A DNA stretch of 37,852 bases from assembly GCA_001839685.1 (NCBI GenBank), contig MLAK01001371.1:61714-99565 (forward strand). Direction: 5' to 3'. Within the stretch, counting starts at the first letter, position 1. Each line of letters starts with the position of its first letter. Under the pieces are notes generated by a model, which saw nothing but the letters and a program-made list of their open reading frames with translations, searched no databases and was not told the DNA's origin. Positions 1-9,769 of the stretch are shown piece by piece. A program made the position numbers and the translations under genes. The stretch is from Tritrichomonas foetus. Lineage: Eukaryota; Parabasalia; Tritrichomonadida; Tritrichomonadidae.

Positions 1-170
1 GAATGTTTCATCACAGCTGAATGTTTCATCACAGCTGAATGTTTCATCACAGCTGAATGTTTCATCACAGCTGAATGTTTCATCACAGCTGAATGTTTCA
101 TCACAGCTGAATGTTTCATTACGACTGAATATTTCATCACGGCTGAATGTTTCATCACAACCGAATGTTA
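1..170. repeat. 18-bp tandem array (9 units plus a partial), cut by the window edge
   Basis: The unit GAATGTTTCATCACAGCT repeats head to tail. Units 1-6 are identical; units 7-9 (109-162) carry a few substitutions, and a partial copy follows at 163-170. The array begins at base 1, so it probably extends to the left. Because 18 is a multiple of three, several frames stay open across it. Plus frame 1 reads ECFITA repeats ending at TAA 169-171. Plus frame 2 reads NVSSQL repeats ending at TAA 173-175. Two minus frames are also open. It may be the C-terminal coding repeat of a gene outside the window or a noncoding minisatellite; the window alone cannot decide. Confidence 0.9.
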
Positions 171-207
171 AGTAATTTCTTAATGTGAAAGTTATATGTA
201 CGGGGGG

Positions 208-230
208 TTTGGGGGGCTCCGCCCCCCAAA
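208..230. repeat. G/C-rich perfect hairpin
   Basis: TTTGGGGGGC (208-217) and GCCCCCCAAA (221-230) are perfect 10-bp arms around a TCC loop. Another run of six G lies just upstream at 202-207, so the plus strand has two G6 runs separated by TTT. This is a striking G/C island in very AT-rich DNA, 33 bases after the stop that ends the array's open frame. It could be a structural 3'-end signal or a piece of a dispersed repeat; its role is not known. Confidence 0.75.
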
Positions 231-231
231 A

Positions 232-794
232 TTTTTGAACTTTTCCTTATGGTAGTAATTTGCAGGCATTACGGTAAGTTATGGCTGTAAACATATATGA
301 TTTTCTTTCATTCCTGACGAAATTAGCAAAAGATTTAATCTAGTTTTCGTCACACGAAATTATATTGAAATTTGTATTGAGGAATTGAATGTGCTGGAAT
401 TTGAATATGTTTTCTCAAAATTGACAGTGTTCTGTGAAATAATGCTTCCCTACGACTGACAGCATTCAAATTGATTCAATTCACATCAAGTCAATTTCAA
501 TAGTATTTCAAAAACATTGTATGAATAAATATCTTTTTGACCTTTCTCAAATTTGGTTCACTGAAAATTATCTCTATGCTATAATATCACTTCCAACTCT
601 TTAACAATCTAATATTTACTTTCGATCGTTTATTAATAATAAATAAAATTTTGAATTCTATTCAAATAAGAACAGCCAACTTTAATTTTCAAAGACATTT
701 TTCTTTTTCAATATTTTAACAAGTCACAAACACATAAAAAGTTTCTCACAATATTTTCAAATTCGTTGAAAAAGTTCAAGATTGCGCTTGACAA
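232..794. other. Intergenic, no gene seen
   Basis: AT-rich sequence without a credible reading frame. A weak initiator-like TCACA lies at 746-750, about 49 bases before the MINDY-type start codon at 795. No RNA gene or repeat was recognised. Confidence 0.5.
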
Positions 795-1832
795 ATGTCT
801 GATCTTTCTTCTTCATCGTATTTTCCAAACTCTTCGACGACTCGGAGGAATGGCCATGGCGCAGTTTTTGCAACCAAAGGGATGTATTTTCCTAAATTCA
901 AAAAGCGAATCAATATTTTACTTCAACATCGAGATGGTCCATGCCTTCTTATCGCAATTTTCAATACGCTTATTCTCAAAGGCGTCGTTTCAATTGAAAG
1001 TGGAGTGTATTCGGCATCAACAATTATCGATATGATTCAAAATATTAATCTGCACGTTCACGGTCTGAAAAAGGTTTTGAATGGATATTTCGTCAATCCC
1101 TCATTTTCAAGCTGTTGTGATTTCATAGATTATCCAAAATTTTTATCGAAATTGAATATCCAGCTCGTGCACGCCATGGTTCCAGAAAAGAATCATAAAC
1201 ATCTCGAACTCATTAAAAACTATAGTTACGACACACTTCAAGTTCGTCTGATTACTCTCATAAATCATGATTCTATGATCAAGCAATCAATGTCCAATGG
1301 TGGAGCCCACAAGAAATCAATGAATTCAACAGATGACTTTTACAAGAATAACTTGGCTGATGAAATAAAGGTCTTAAAAACTTGGAACACAAGGTTGAAT
1401 AGGCAAGTCACAAATTTTGGAATTTCGGAAATTGAAAAACAGATTCAAGAAGGCGATGCTCAAATTTTCTTCAGAAATGCTCATTTTGCATGCATCTACA
1501 AGCACTGCGGACATGTTTACAGCTTGATAACATGCAAAGGATTGGCTGCAGCCCACTGCGCGTGGCATTCACTGCCAAACGCAAGCGGAGATTTTACTTA
1601 TTTTGACGAGAATTTCACACAGACTGTTTGCAACCCGTGGGAGACAGCTTTAGAAAATATAAAAACAACAAAAGAAGATGGTTCTCCAGAAAGAATGAAA
1701 AATGATAAAAAGAAGAAAAACAAAGAAGGAAGTAAAAAGAATAAAAAAGGAAAAAAGAATGGAGATAAAAAAGAAAAGAAAAAGAAGACGGAGAATTCTT
1801 CATCAAAGAAAAATGATTGTTTGATTGCTTGA
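795..1832 (+). CDS. MINDY-type (FAM63-like) deubiquitinase with polybasic CaaX-like tail
   Basis: This 345-aa protein carries the hallmarks of the MINDY cysteine deubiquitinases, which in known members prefer K48-linked polyubiquitin. The nucleophile motif DGPCLLIAIFNTLIL spans residues 47-61, with C50 as the predicted catalytic cysteine. The second block, FFRNAHFACIYKHCGHVY, puts the predicted catalytic histidine at H230. Gln44 sits where the family has its oxyanion-hole Gln. The core ends near residue 290. A strongly lysine-rich tail follows and ends in Cys-Leu-Ile-Ala, which fits a CaaX prenylation box (Ala at X favours farnesyl). The enzyme may therefore be membrane-tethered in the way polybasic small GTPases are; that is inference. 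Start: first ATG of the frame. An overlapping frame from 766 is a shadow. Confidence 0.85.
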   Translation: MSDLSSSSYFPNSSTTRRNGHGAVFATKGMYFPKFKKRINILLQHRDGPCLLIAIFNTLILKGVVSIESGVYSASTIIDMIQNINLHVHGLKKVLNGYFVNPSFSSCCDFIDYPKFLSKLNIQLVHAMVPEKNHKHLELIKNYSYDTLQVRLITLINHDSMIKQSMSNGGAHKKSMNSTDDFYKNNLADEIKVLKTWNTRLNRQVTNFGISEIEKQIQEGDAQIFFRNAHFACIYKHCGHVYSLITCKGLAAAHCAWHSLPNASGDFTYFDENFTQTVCNPWETALENIKTTKEDGSPERMKNDKKKKNKEGSKKNKKGKKNGDKKEKKKKTENSSSKKNDCLIA

Positions 1833-2199
1833 AATATTTGAAAGTTATATTAAATTTTGTTTATTTTTGCCAGAATTGTAATTTGTAGATTTTGTTATCT
1901 TTATTTATATATGTTTTAATGGAATTCCAATCCCAGATTTATCGAATTTTTTTGATAATTTCATTATATTCATACTTTCTCCTTTGGAAGATATTGAATT
2001 TTCGTGCAAAGATATATTCTTAATTAATTTAGAAGCATTTTAAAGGTATATATTTTTTATAAAACAATAAGTTTCGATAGAATGATTTCATAACATGCTG
2101 TGTACATAATGAAATCATAATTATATTAATTCTTTGAAAAATATTATGCTCGAAATCTTTGATAAGAAAAATATGATGATCAATGTCATGATTATTATT
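1833..2199. other. Convergent 3' intergenic, nothing recognised
   Basis: AT-rich spacer between two genes that point towards each other. No coding, RNA or repeat signal was seen. Confidence 0.5.
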
Positions 2200-3057
2200 T
2201 CACCCTATTGATGTTGTTCTTCCTAAAGACCATGGAACTTCATTCGGAGAACATATTTCACCAAATAATAATTGCCAGCATCGTTCAATGACTTCACTAA
2301 CTCTATAGCTTTGCTGTTTTGTTAATCCTCTTTGTTCAATAACTTTATGAATGTTTTCGACAAATCTGATATAATCTTCTTTTGGATATTTTAACAGTCT
2401 TTTTGAATCAACAAAAAAAGTCGAACAACGAGTAACTATAATTTCTTTTTCACATTGATCTAAGGTCTTTAAAAAGCGATTCAAAAATTTGGTTCCATTG
2501 ACTAATCGAATAAAGACATCAATCATATCATCTTCAAATAACTCGATTGCTTTATGATATAGACATATTTTGGTCGAATTCTCCCATTTTTGGATGTTCA
2601 ATCTCAAAAAGATAGAAAAAACCTCACCATATTCATTATTTTTGAAATAATCCAATGATACTAAACGTTTGATTTGTTTTGAAACATTCTGAGGGTATTG
2701 AATACCACCAAAGTCATGAGCATGAATGAAAATAATTTTAGATGGAAGATTATCATAATTTTTGATGATATATTTCAACATTGTTGATGCTTCATATGCA
2801 TCCCATTTCAAATCTTGTTCTTCGCATTGTTCTACAATTCCTTTGATAATTTTGCCGTTTATATCGAAATAAGGTGTGAATTGATGTTTCTTCATGATAT
2901 CACAAGCACTTGCTACAACTTGAATTGGAATTTTTATTAATAAACGCAATTTCAAATTCAAAATTGGTGAAAATGATGATTCTGATGACCCTAATGTGCC
3001 TATATGATGGATAAAAAATAACAATAATATGAATATCAAACCAAAATACTTGAACAT
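2200..3057 (-). CDS. DUF3431-like membrane-anchored protein, copy A
   Basis: The start is the ATG at 3057 (285 aa); the open frame reaches 3093 only through a TTG. The N terminus is strongly hydrophobic (about residues 4-20), which suggests a signal anchor or signal peptide. The body resembles the DUF3431 family, uncharacterised proteins with glycosyltransferase-like features. It has a block reading YDNLPSKIIFIHAHD, with the HAHD motif near residues 112-115, and a later block VTRCSTFFVDSKRLLKYPKEDY that matches the family's C-terminal 'F.V.R..I...P...Y' pattern. It is a paralogue of the gene at 7355-8251, sharing these blocks and overall length. Family assignment is from motif memory and is moderate; function is unknown. 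I saw no clear initiator motif upstream. Confidence 0.65.
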   Translation of the reverse strand: MFKYFGLIFILLLFFIHHIGTLGSSESSFSPILNLKLRLLIKIPIQVVASACDIMKKHQFTPYFDINGKIIKGIVEQCEEQDLKWDAYEASTMLKYIIKNYDNLPSKIIFIHAHDFGGIQYPQNVSKQIKRLVSLDYFKNNEYGEVFSIFLRLNIQKWENSTKICLYHKAIELFEDDMIDVFIRLVNGTKFLNRFLKTLDQCEKEIIVTRCSTFFVDSKRLLKYPKEDYIRFVENIHKVIEQRGLTKQQSYRVSEVIERCWQLLFGEICSPNEVPWSLGRTTSIG

Positions 3058-6000
3058 GAAAATAATTTTGTTGGAGACGATATACTTTTTCAAGAGAAAA
3101 GTTTTCTTATCAATTTTTTGAAAAAAATATTTTTATCATTGAATTTTTACTGGGATGATAACATTTTTTTCTTTTTTATATAAGAAAACAGGTAATCATT
3201 TTCATAAGTTTATGAAATTAACTTTACAATAAAGTGACAAAAGCATTCATTCCGAAACTTATGAAAGTTAAATTCACCATTAAATTTGATAGAACTGCAG
3301 ATAAAAGTGTTAATAGATAAGTAATCTTTAGGGATTCTATTTTCTTTTTCATAAGAAAAATCAAATTTGACATTAATCCCATATTCACTGATAAATAACA
3401 CGTGAAATAAAACATGAAAATTTTTTGAATAGCTTGGTGTGACATAAAACTACTAACATAAGGTGAAAACCACTTTAGTATATATAATTGTAATCATACT
3501 ATTGTTACTTGATTTCCAGAGAAAGTACCGCTAACCTAAGTTTTCCAATTTTTTTTTATCCATGACTAAATATATCGTTATCATATCACTTTTTCTTTAG
3601 TTTTTTCCCTAATGCCATTGATTGATATCATTCGAAAAATCATCTCTGAAAATGAAAATTTTTGAGAAATAGTGAGGTAAGATAAAACAATAAAAAAGTA
3701 GTGATCTCTAATGCATCCATCTCTTAGGAACTTTTAGCTTTTCCAAATTCTTTCCAACCAAAGTGGTTAAATGTTCTCTTTTTAACTATTCATCGGTGAA
3801 TTCTGTCAATATTAGTTTTCCAAAAGGTATGAAAATTGTAGGGGTTGATTTCCCTGAAAGCGCAGAGAATGAAACAAGGAATTGTGAAACAAGGAGTAAT
3901 GAATATCAAAATGTTGTCATTTAATTATTTCGAATTAAATGACATCATATATATGAGAAAGCATAATATTTATATGAAGTAATTGTTATATATGATAATG
4001 AATATTAGGGCTCGCTCTTATGACCAAAATGATTTTGAAAATCGAAAATCCTGGGCACAAGGATTTATAGGTGAATTAGCATTTATTTCACATGTATTTT
4101 TTTTAATCATTAAGAAAATATATGAGATGAAATATCCTTTGTTTAATGCAGAAGAAATGGTTTGTGCATAAAAAGTGTGTTTGATGCACTTTGAATACGT
4201 AATCTTGCCTTCATAGTTGGACACTTATATCTTGTTCCGTGAATATCTTGTTCCATGACTATGAATATCATCAGGTTAAAATTAGCAATAATTTACATGA
4301 TATTATGATACAAATCAATCTCTAAACCCAGTTCACAGAATTTGCTTAATTGTCTCACATCATATTTTCTATCGTTTTTAAATAATATATAGAAAATAAA
4401 GACAATTTACCGATTTTTTCTGGAGATCTGAGGAAATCTAGAAAATCATGAAAAATGATGAGAAAGAATATCTTAATGGTTTTAGATAGAATTAATGATA
4501 TCAATTGATTATTTGTGTACAAACATAGGAATTCATCAATTGAAATTAAGTTATATAGATTTTCAGAAAATGAATATTGAAAAGACTAAACGTATTTATT
4601 GAATTTTATTCACCATTTATTTCACTATAAAGTATTCAAAAAAACCATCGTAGCACTGAAAAAACTGTCAGAAAAAATGATGTGTTGATATCATTAATGC
4701 TTATTAATAAAACAACACCACGATTTTTGTCAAAATACAATTGACGAAGCATTTTTGGAAACACTTTTCATATTTCTTGAAATAAATCACTTCTACCAAC
4801 CTGATCAAATTGTGGACAAATATTACTTTTGTATTGATATTAATGACGAATAATGATATTATAGATTAAGCTTGATGATCAAAGAACAATATATCGTTTT
4901 GATAGGCTTCGATATTTACTAATGAGAGGAAAAATAGATTATTTTTAATTAAAAGATGATTGTTGAAAAACACAAAATGAAAATATGTGATTTACAGTCC
5001 TTATTGGATAAATCAAAAAAATCTTTTCAATTCATCTTTAAAGAAAAGATTCGAATTTATTCAGCACACTTTCGTGAATAGATTGATCATCAATGTGATT
5101 ATCAGTTTAACCATAAAATATCAAATCACATGTCCTTTTCTGGTTAACCGTAAAGTTTTATTCAATTTGGAAAAATCTGAAAACAAGTCAAGTCGAAATG
5201 AAATAATTGATTAAAGCTTCTTTATTTGTTATTTTATGTGTGATTTCATTTTGGTGAGAAAGCAATCATGTTTCTTCGAAAAGAAATAAAAATAATGTCA
5301 TATTTTTTTATTTTTTAGTTTTCTATTAATTTCTTGAATCATATCAAATAGTTTCAGCACTAAGTATATATCATACGTTTGGAAAGACGAATTTTCGTGA
5401 TTATTTTTTGATTGTTTAATTTCATATCATTCACGAAGATGGAATTTTCACCTCTAAAATCCGAAATCATATTTATATAAACTCTTTGTCCATATTTGCA
5501 TTTTTTAGTCAATGAAATAATTCAAAGAATATGAAATGGCCAACCTGAATAGAATGTATAAAATCATGATGAAATGAATGAGATAATGATAGGATAAGGT
5601 TAAATTATTTTCACCTTGAAATGATATAAAAAGCTCCATTTTATTTTATTCACGTGATCTCATTCTTTCCTGATTGAGGAGCTCCATCAAATCCATTCAT
5701 TTTCACACAAAATGAAGATGAATTTTACTTGAAAAAACTGTCTTTCCAAGGCCTTGTCTAAATTTTTTTGTTTATGTTAAACAAAACAGCAACATTACGC
5801 CTTATCTATTACATCAATAATGATGCCCTCAAAATGAAGTTTATCATTGTTGTCTTAAAATGTCTGTTCCAGGCATTTTCCAACGATTTTTTCTTAACCA
5901 ATCATTTTTCACATTTAAAATCACCCAAAATGCTTTAATATCTCAGATTTTTTCCCGAATTGTTCACCCAATCTATTAAGAAATGCATGCTCTATACGAG

Positions 6001-6084
6001 AAATTTACAAAGCCGCTTCATTTATTTCCCGGAAAAGATGATCATTTTTTCTTCTTCAATTTATATCAATGAATGAATTCAAGT
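3058..6084. other. Long noncoding stretch
   Basis: About 3 kb of AT-rich DNA. It contains a few short open frames, such as a 73-codon hydrophobic frame at 3224-3445 on the minus strand and a 58-codon frame starting near 3998. None has recognisable motifs. It separates intact and decayed DUF3431-like copies and probably contains further unrecognisable remnants. Confidence 0.5.
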
Positions 6085-6542
6085 TTATATCGCTCAATGT
6101 AAGACAGATAAACTTCGTTTTGGTGCTCGTGAATTTGATACTATCTTTCTTTACTTGTTTAATCAATATGATGCACTTCGAAACAAAACAGTTTTCACAC
6201 ATTCACTTGATAAATCCATTCATTTTCTTCCACATTTAAAAAAGTTGCAAAACTTATCAAAACGAAATATTTATACTAATCACATTTTGGTGATTATTTC
6301 GAATGGATTTAAGAAGAACACTTATTCAAACATTAAGAGCTAATTCACGATTATCAAAAGAGTGATCATTTAAAGTTTGTTGAAAACATTTACAATCATA
6401 TTCGTTCGAAAAATAGTACGAAATATAATTATTCTTTTGATTAGTATCTTGAACGAGTTCTTGAAATCATTCTTGTTTGACGATGTATCAAACTTTCAAC
6501 ACCACCTGAACTTGGAAAAGAAGACATATTTGATTGTTGTAA
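6085..6542 (+). pseudogene. Decayed DUF3431-like paralogue
   Basis: The stretch aligns by eye with the intact gene at 7355-8251. At 6110-6260 the DNA still reads like its FGAREFDSLFTY, HYDDLRNKTIFTHAHD and VAKL segments: LRNKTVFTHS is visible, but the second His and the Asp of the HAHD motif are lost. From about 6365 it matches the FVENIHHHI, YLERTLQLLL and PPELGKE segments, ending in ...GKEDIFDCC and a TAA at 6540-6542. Roughly 165 bases of the middle are missing, and frameshifts plus stops break the frame, so no full product is possible. The N-terminal part upstream of 6085 is no longer recognisable. Confidence 0.75.
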
Positions 6543-7347
6543 TTGATTGTATTTCAAGATATCAAACCATCAAATTCACGGTTCGAAATAAGCGATGAAA
6601 CCCACATGAAAAATCGATGAAATAATTTTTGAGAAATTTTTCTCGTTTTCTTTTGAGAATTCGAAAAAGTTCAATCATTATTCCATTCCTTGTTATGAAA
6701 ATTCGATGAACTAAAACTTTAAATGACCACAAAATCGAGAACATTAATATTGGGAGTGTATTACAACAGATTTCATGAAGATTGAAATTCGCTTATTATA
6801 TAAGAAAATTTTTATAAATTTTCCGATTTGTAGTCTGCAAAATATATATGTCGAGTGTGCATCAAATATTTTTAAAGAAGAGGATTGGAGAAATTCCTTC
6901 TTGAAAAAGAGATATCGCTATTCTAATTTAGAAATATTTACTCATAATTTATTCAAAATTGAATACTTTTTAAAGAAGAGTCGAGAAACATTTGGAATAT
7001 TATTTATTTCGATGGACTTTTTCAGAGTTTATCGAGTCAAAATCGCCGACTTTTTCAAAGTTATTAAATTTACGCTCAAGAGAGCCATATCCAAACCCCA
7101 AATATTCCACTTTTTATCAAATAAAACGTGAAAAAGATTACTATCAGGTTTGGTCAATAATTCGAGTTTTTTATATAACATTTCACTTTTGACCATGCTT
7201 TTGTCCAAAAAATGACCCAATAGTCATAACAGCGATGCATAATATATTTACATTGAATGAATTGGGTGACTCAATCAGGTGATTATGGCTTGTATTTTTT
7301 AATAGAAAATTGAGGAATTATTATTAACTTTTTCTGATAAAGGACTA
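6543..7347. other. Intergenic between relic and intact DUF3431-like gene
   Basis: AT-rich. A 118-codon open frame at 6775-7131 starts with ATG but shows no motif and a composition typical of chance frames in this DNA, so I did not call it. No RNA or repeat recognised. Confidence 0.4.
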
Positions 7348-7353
7348 TCATTT
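7348..7353 (+). promoter_or_regulatory. Initiator (Inr) element for the 7355 gene
   Basis: TCATTT matches the trichomonad initiator TCA(C/T)(A/T), in which transcription begins at the A. This would give a 5-nt leader before the ATG at 7355, in the range known for trichomonad mRNAs, and supports that ATG as the start. Confidence 0.5.
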
Positions 7354-7354
7354 T

Positions 7355-8251
7355 ATGCCCCAAAAAAACTCAATTTCCCTGCTACTTATTTCGTTTCCAA
7401 TCATTCTCTTTTACGAGTATGGGTTATTTTCATCTTTCAACGAAAAAATATTCTCAAACAGCCTAACAGCCGTCGTTTTACCTTACAGGATGAAACATAA
7501 TCCATTTATGGACCAACATGATTTCGATATTATCTCATTCGGTTGTGATGTTGCTAAGAAGCATAAATTTATTCCAAAATGGACAATAGATGAAAATAAC
7601 TTTATAGAATCAAATATTGTTCAATGCAATCCAAACAATACGGCGTTTGGTGCGCGTGAATTTGATTCACTTTTCACTTACTTTTATAATCATTATGATG
7701 ATCTTCGAAATAAAACGATTTTTACACATGCACACGATCGTTCACATCATTATCCAACACCACCATTAAAACAAGTTGCAAAACTTGTAAAAACTCAATA
7801 TTTTTATGAAACAGATTATGGTGAATATTTCCCATGGTATATTCGAAGACCAATAACCCAAACAAATGATCAATATTTGGCACAAATCACTTTATATAAA
7901 CGAGATTATGTTCCAATCATGTTTACAATTTTAGAAGGTACAGAATTGATGAAAGACGAATTTAATAAAACACTTCAGCAGTGCTTGAAAGATGGTCATC
8001 CAAACACAATTGTTACAAGATCATCATCATTTTTTGTATGGAGAGATACAATTCGTCATTATCCACGAAATGATTATTTAAAACTCGTTGAAAACATTCA
8101 TCATCACATTCAAACTACAAAAATACCAAGATATAGTCACTTAATGAGTGAATATCTTGAACGAACACTTCAGCTTTTACTTGCACGTAGATGTGTTCGA
8201 AATCAACCACCACCAGAGCTTGGAAAAGAATCTATTTCAAATTGCTGTTGA
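7355..8251 (+). CDS. DUF3431-like membrane-anchored protein, copy B
   Basis: A 298-aa protein with an N-terminal hydrophobic segment (about residues 7-25), probably a signal anchor or signal peptide. The conserved block DDLRNKTIFTHAHD has HAHD at residues 125-128. It is followed by a Pro/Tyr-rich segment (YGEYFPWYIRRP) and the C-terminal block IVTRSSSFFVWRDTIRHYP, both typical of DUF3431-like proteins. His and Asp in HAHD are candidates for metal or catalytic residues; this is inference. The protein ends in two cysteines (SISNCC), a feature shared with the relic at 6085-6542. It is clearly paralogous to the gene at 2200-3057. A TCATTT initiator lies immediately upstream. Biochemical role unknown. 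Confidence 0.75.
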   Translation: MPQKNSISLLLISFPIILFYEYGLFSSFNEKIFSNSLTAVVLPYRMKHNPFMDQHDFDIISFGCDVAKKHKFIPKWTIDENNFIESNIVQCNPNNTAFGAREFDSLFTYFYNHYDDLRNKTIFTHAHDRSHHYPTPPLKQVAKLVKTQYFYETDYGEYFPWYIRRPITQTNDQYLAQITLYKRDYVPIMFTILEGTELMKDEFNKTLQQCLKDGHPNTIVTRSSSFFVWRDTIRHYPRNDYLKLVENIHHHIQTTKIPRYSHLMSEYLERTLQLLLARRCVRNQPPPELGKESISNCC

Positions 8252-8396
8252 AATATCTTTATTATAATGGACAAATAATTGTTCCATCTGAAATTTTTTT
8301 CAGACAATCAAATCGATTAAAATGATTCTAAAAATTCTCTACATTAAAAGTCTGAAATTTAAAACTAATATCAAACAATCTTTTAGCAATATTATA

Positions 8397-8508
8397 GTTC
8401 TAAAAATATTTGAGTTCTAAAAATGTTTCAGTTCTAAAAATATTTGAGTTCTAAAAATATTTGAGTTCTAAAAATGTTTCAGTTCTAAAAATATGTGAGT
8501 TCTAAAAA
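8397..8508. repeat. 17-bp minisatellite with three-unit higher order
   Basis: Six and a half head-to-tail copies of GTTCTAAAAATATTTGA. Units come in two types, ending ATATTTGA (A) or ATGTTTCA (B), in the order A B A A B A' plus a partial copy. The array therefore also has a 51-bp period. It lies 145 bases after the stop of the DUF3431-like gene. Confidence 0.9.
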
Positions 8509-8994
8509 CAAATAAATAGCATTCTGAATTAACAGATTTTTATATTACAAATGATTGGTCTACAGAGAGAAATAGCTTGATAATCTAAAACACTAGTCAT
8601 TTAAAGAACATCTAGCAACAATAGTCAATATCAATCTGCTCCAAAATTTCTGGCATCAGATCTGGTTGGCATTTTTTTTAAACCAAACAAAAGCTACCAG
8701 TTTCTTTCAATTCCTCGCTAACACGAAAGTTTTCATATGGATTAATTTCTCCACTTTGAACAATATTTTCAATATTATTTACATTTTCAATACTCGTTTA
8801 TGGAATATTTCAGAATCCTACACTTTCGAACATAATGTAATGAATTGAGGAAAAGTTTCTAAAGCTGTTTTTTTTTTTAATTATTGGAACAATTGAATAT
8901 ATTGGTTTTTCATTATTGAGACACTTAAATGATATGTACATATAGAATTTTCATCATCTTAAGAATAATATCTATATATTAATCTGTAAATGTA
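8509..8994. other. Intergenic, no gene seen
   Basis: AT-rich DNA with a run of T near 8870. No recognisable gene; the 60-codon open frame at 8666 has no motif. Confidence 0.4.
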
Positions 8995-9250
8995 AATGTG
9001 AAAACATTACCAAATTCTGTGTTTTGGAATAATTAACTTTTCAACTTGTTTTGTTGTATTTGTTGGATAATGATAATTTTGATTATGAGCATGAATGAAA
9101 ATCATCATATTTGGTAAAAAATTATAATCAATTATCACAAATTCTTTTTCTGTTACTTTAAAATAGTGATCGAAAGATTCTTTTTTCTATAATCAAAAGC
9201 TATTGCAATGACTTTCACATCTTCCTAAAAAGTCTGTTGAATATTTGACT
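8995..9250 (-). pseudogene. Second decayed DUF3431-like remnant
   Basis: On the minus strand the DNA at about 9010-9140 translates to a block reading YNFLPNMMIFIHAHN, followed by YHYPTNTTKQVEKLI. This corresponds to the YDDLRNKTIFTHAHD and HHYPTPPLKQVAKLV blocks of the intact gene at 7355. Upstream (9140-9250) a segment DVKVIAIAFDYRKK resembles its CDVAKKHKF region, but in another frame and with stops between. The C-terminal half is not recognisable. Note HAHN instead of HAHD. This is a dead gene fragment in opposite orientation to its neighbour copy B. Confidence 0.65.
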
Positions 9251-9754
9251 TCAGATTTAAACATTTTGGTGAGTACAAACAATTCATATAAACAAAAATG
9301 ATGAAAAGAACATATTTAAACCATGGCTCAAATATATAGGGGAGTTTGGGCAAAACTGACAGTATGACATAAAAAACAAAAGTAATGGCAAATCGATTTA
9401 TCTCCTAATTTTTTGAAATATTGATAAATAAATCTGTAATCTTTCATATTTTTGAATGAAGGAATCATGATTTTCACAATAGAATAATCAGATTTTTTTG
9501 TGTGATTACATATTGAAAAAAATCTGATTCTCAGAAAAAACTGATCAGCATAGAAAATCTATGTAGACAATCTAATTATAAAAAAGGCCAAATATTTAAT
9601 GGAAACGATGGCAATATAAACTATTTAAAAGTGGTTAATATACGATTTTTTCCAATTGAATTACCGATTTCTGCCAATTTATTTCACCTATGAAATTTCC
9701 TAAAAATTCGACTTTTTGATAGTGAAAAAAAAAGTTTGTTTTAGTGAATTGACT
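9251..9754. other. Intergenic with transposon-end-like G-rich start at about 9340
   Basis: A sequence beginning GGGGAGTTTGGGCAAAACTG near 9340 stands out from the AT-rich background and resembles ends of DNA transposons in general appearance. I could not find a convincing inverted partner within the next 400 bases. Otherwise nothing is recognised before the initiator at 9755. Confidence 0.3.
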
Positions 9755-9760
9755 TCACTT
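9755..9760 (+). promoter_or_regulatory. Initiator (Inr) element for the cyclophilin-like gene
   Basis: TCACTT fits the trichomonad initiator consensus TCA(C/T)(A/T). The predicted start of transcription at A9757 leaves a 13-nt leader before the ATG at 9770. It lies inside the TTG-initiated extension of the frame and so argues for ATG 9770 as the true start. Confidence 0.6.
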
Positions 9761-9769
9761 TTTTCAAAG

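Noticed and set aside
1..170. CRISPR array
   Set aside because: The 18-bp units are directly adjacent with no unique spacers, and the host is a eukaryote.
766..1035. 89-codon plus-strand frame overlapping the MINDY-type gene
   Set aside because: It lies in another frame over the start of a gene with a clear catalytic domain and has no motif of its own.
3224..3445. 73-codon hydrophobic minus-strand frame with an ATG
   Set aside because: No motif, no initiator in a good position, and its hydrophobicity is what AT-rich chance frames give; I could not support it as a gene.
3983..4171. Short plus-strand frame with a membrane-like segment
   Set aside because: Too short and without any recognisable feature; ATG only at 3998.
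6775..7131. 118-codon plus-strand frame
   Set aside because: Composition is dominated by Phe, Ile, Lys and Asn, there is no motif and another frame overlaps it equally well.
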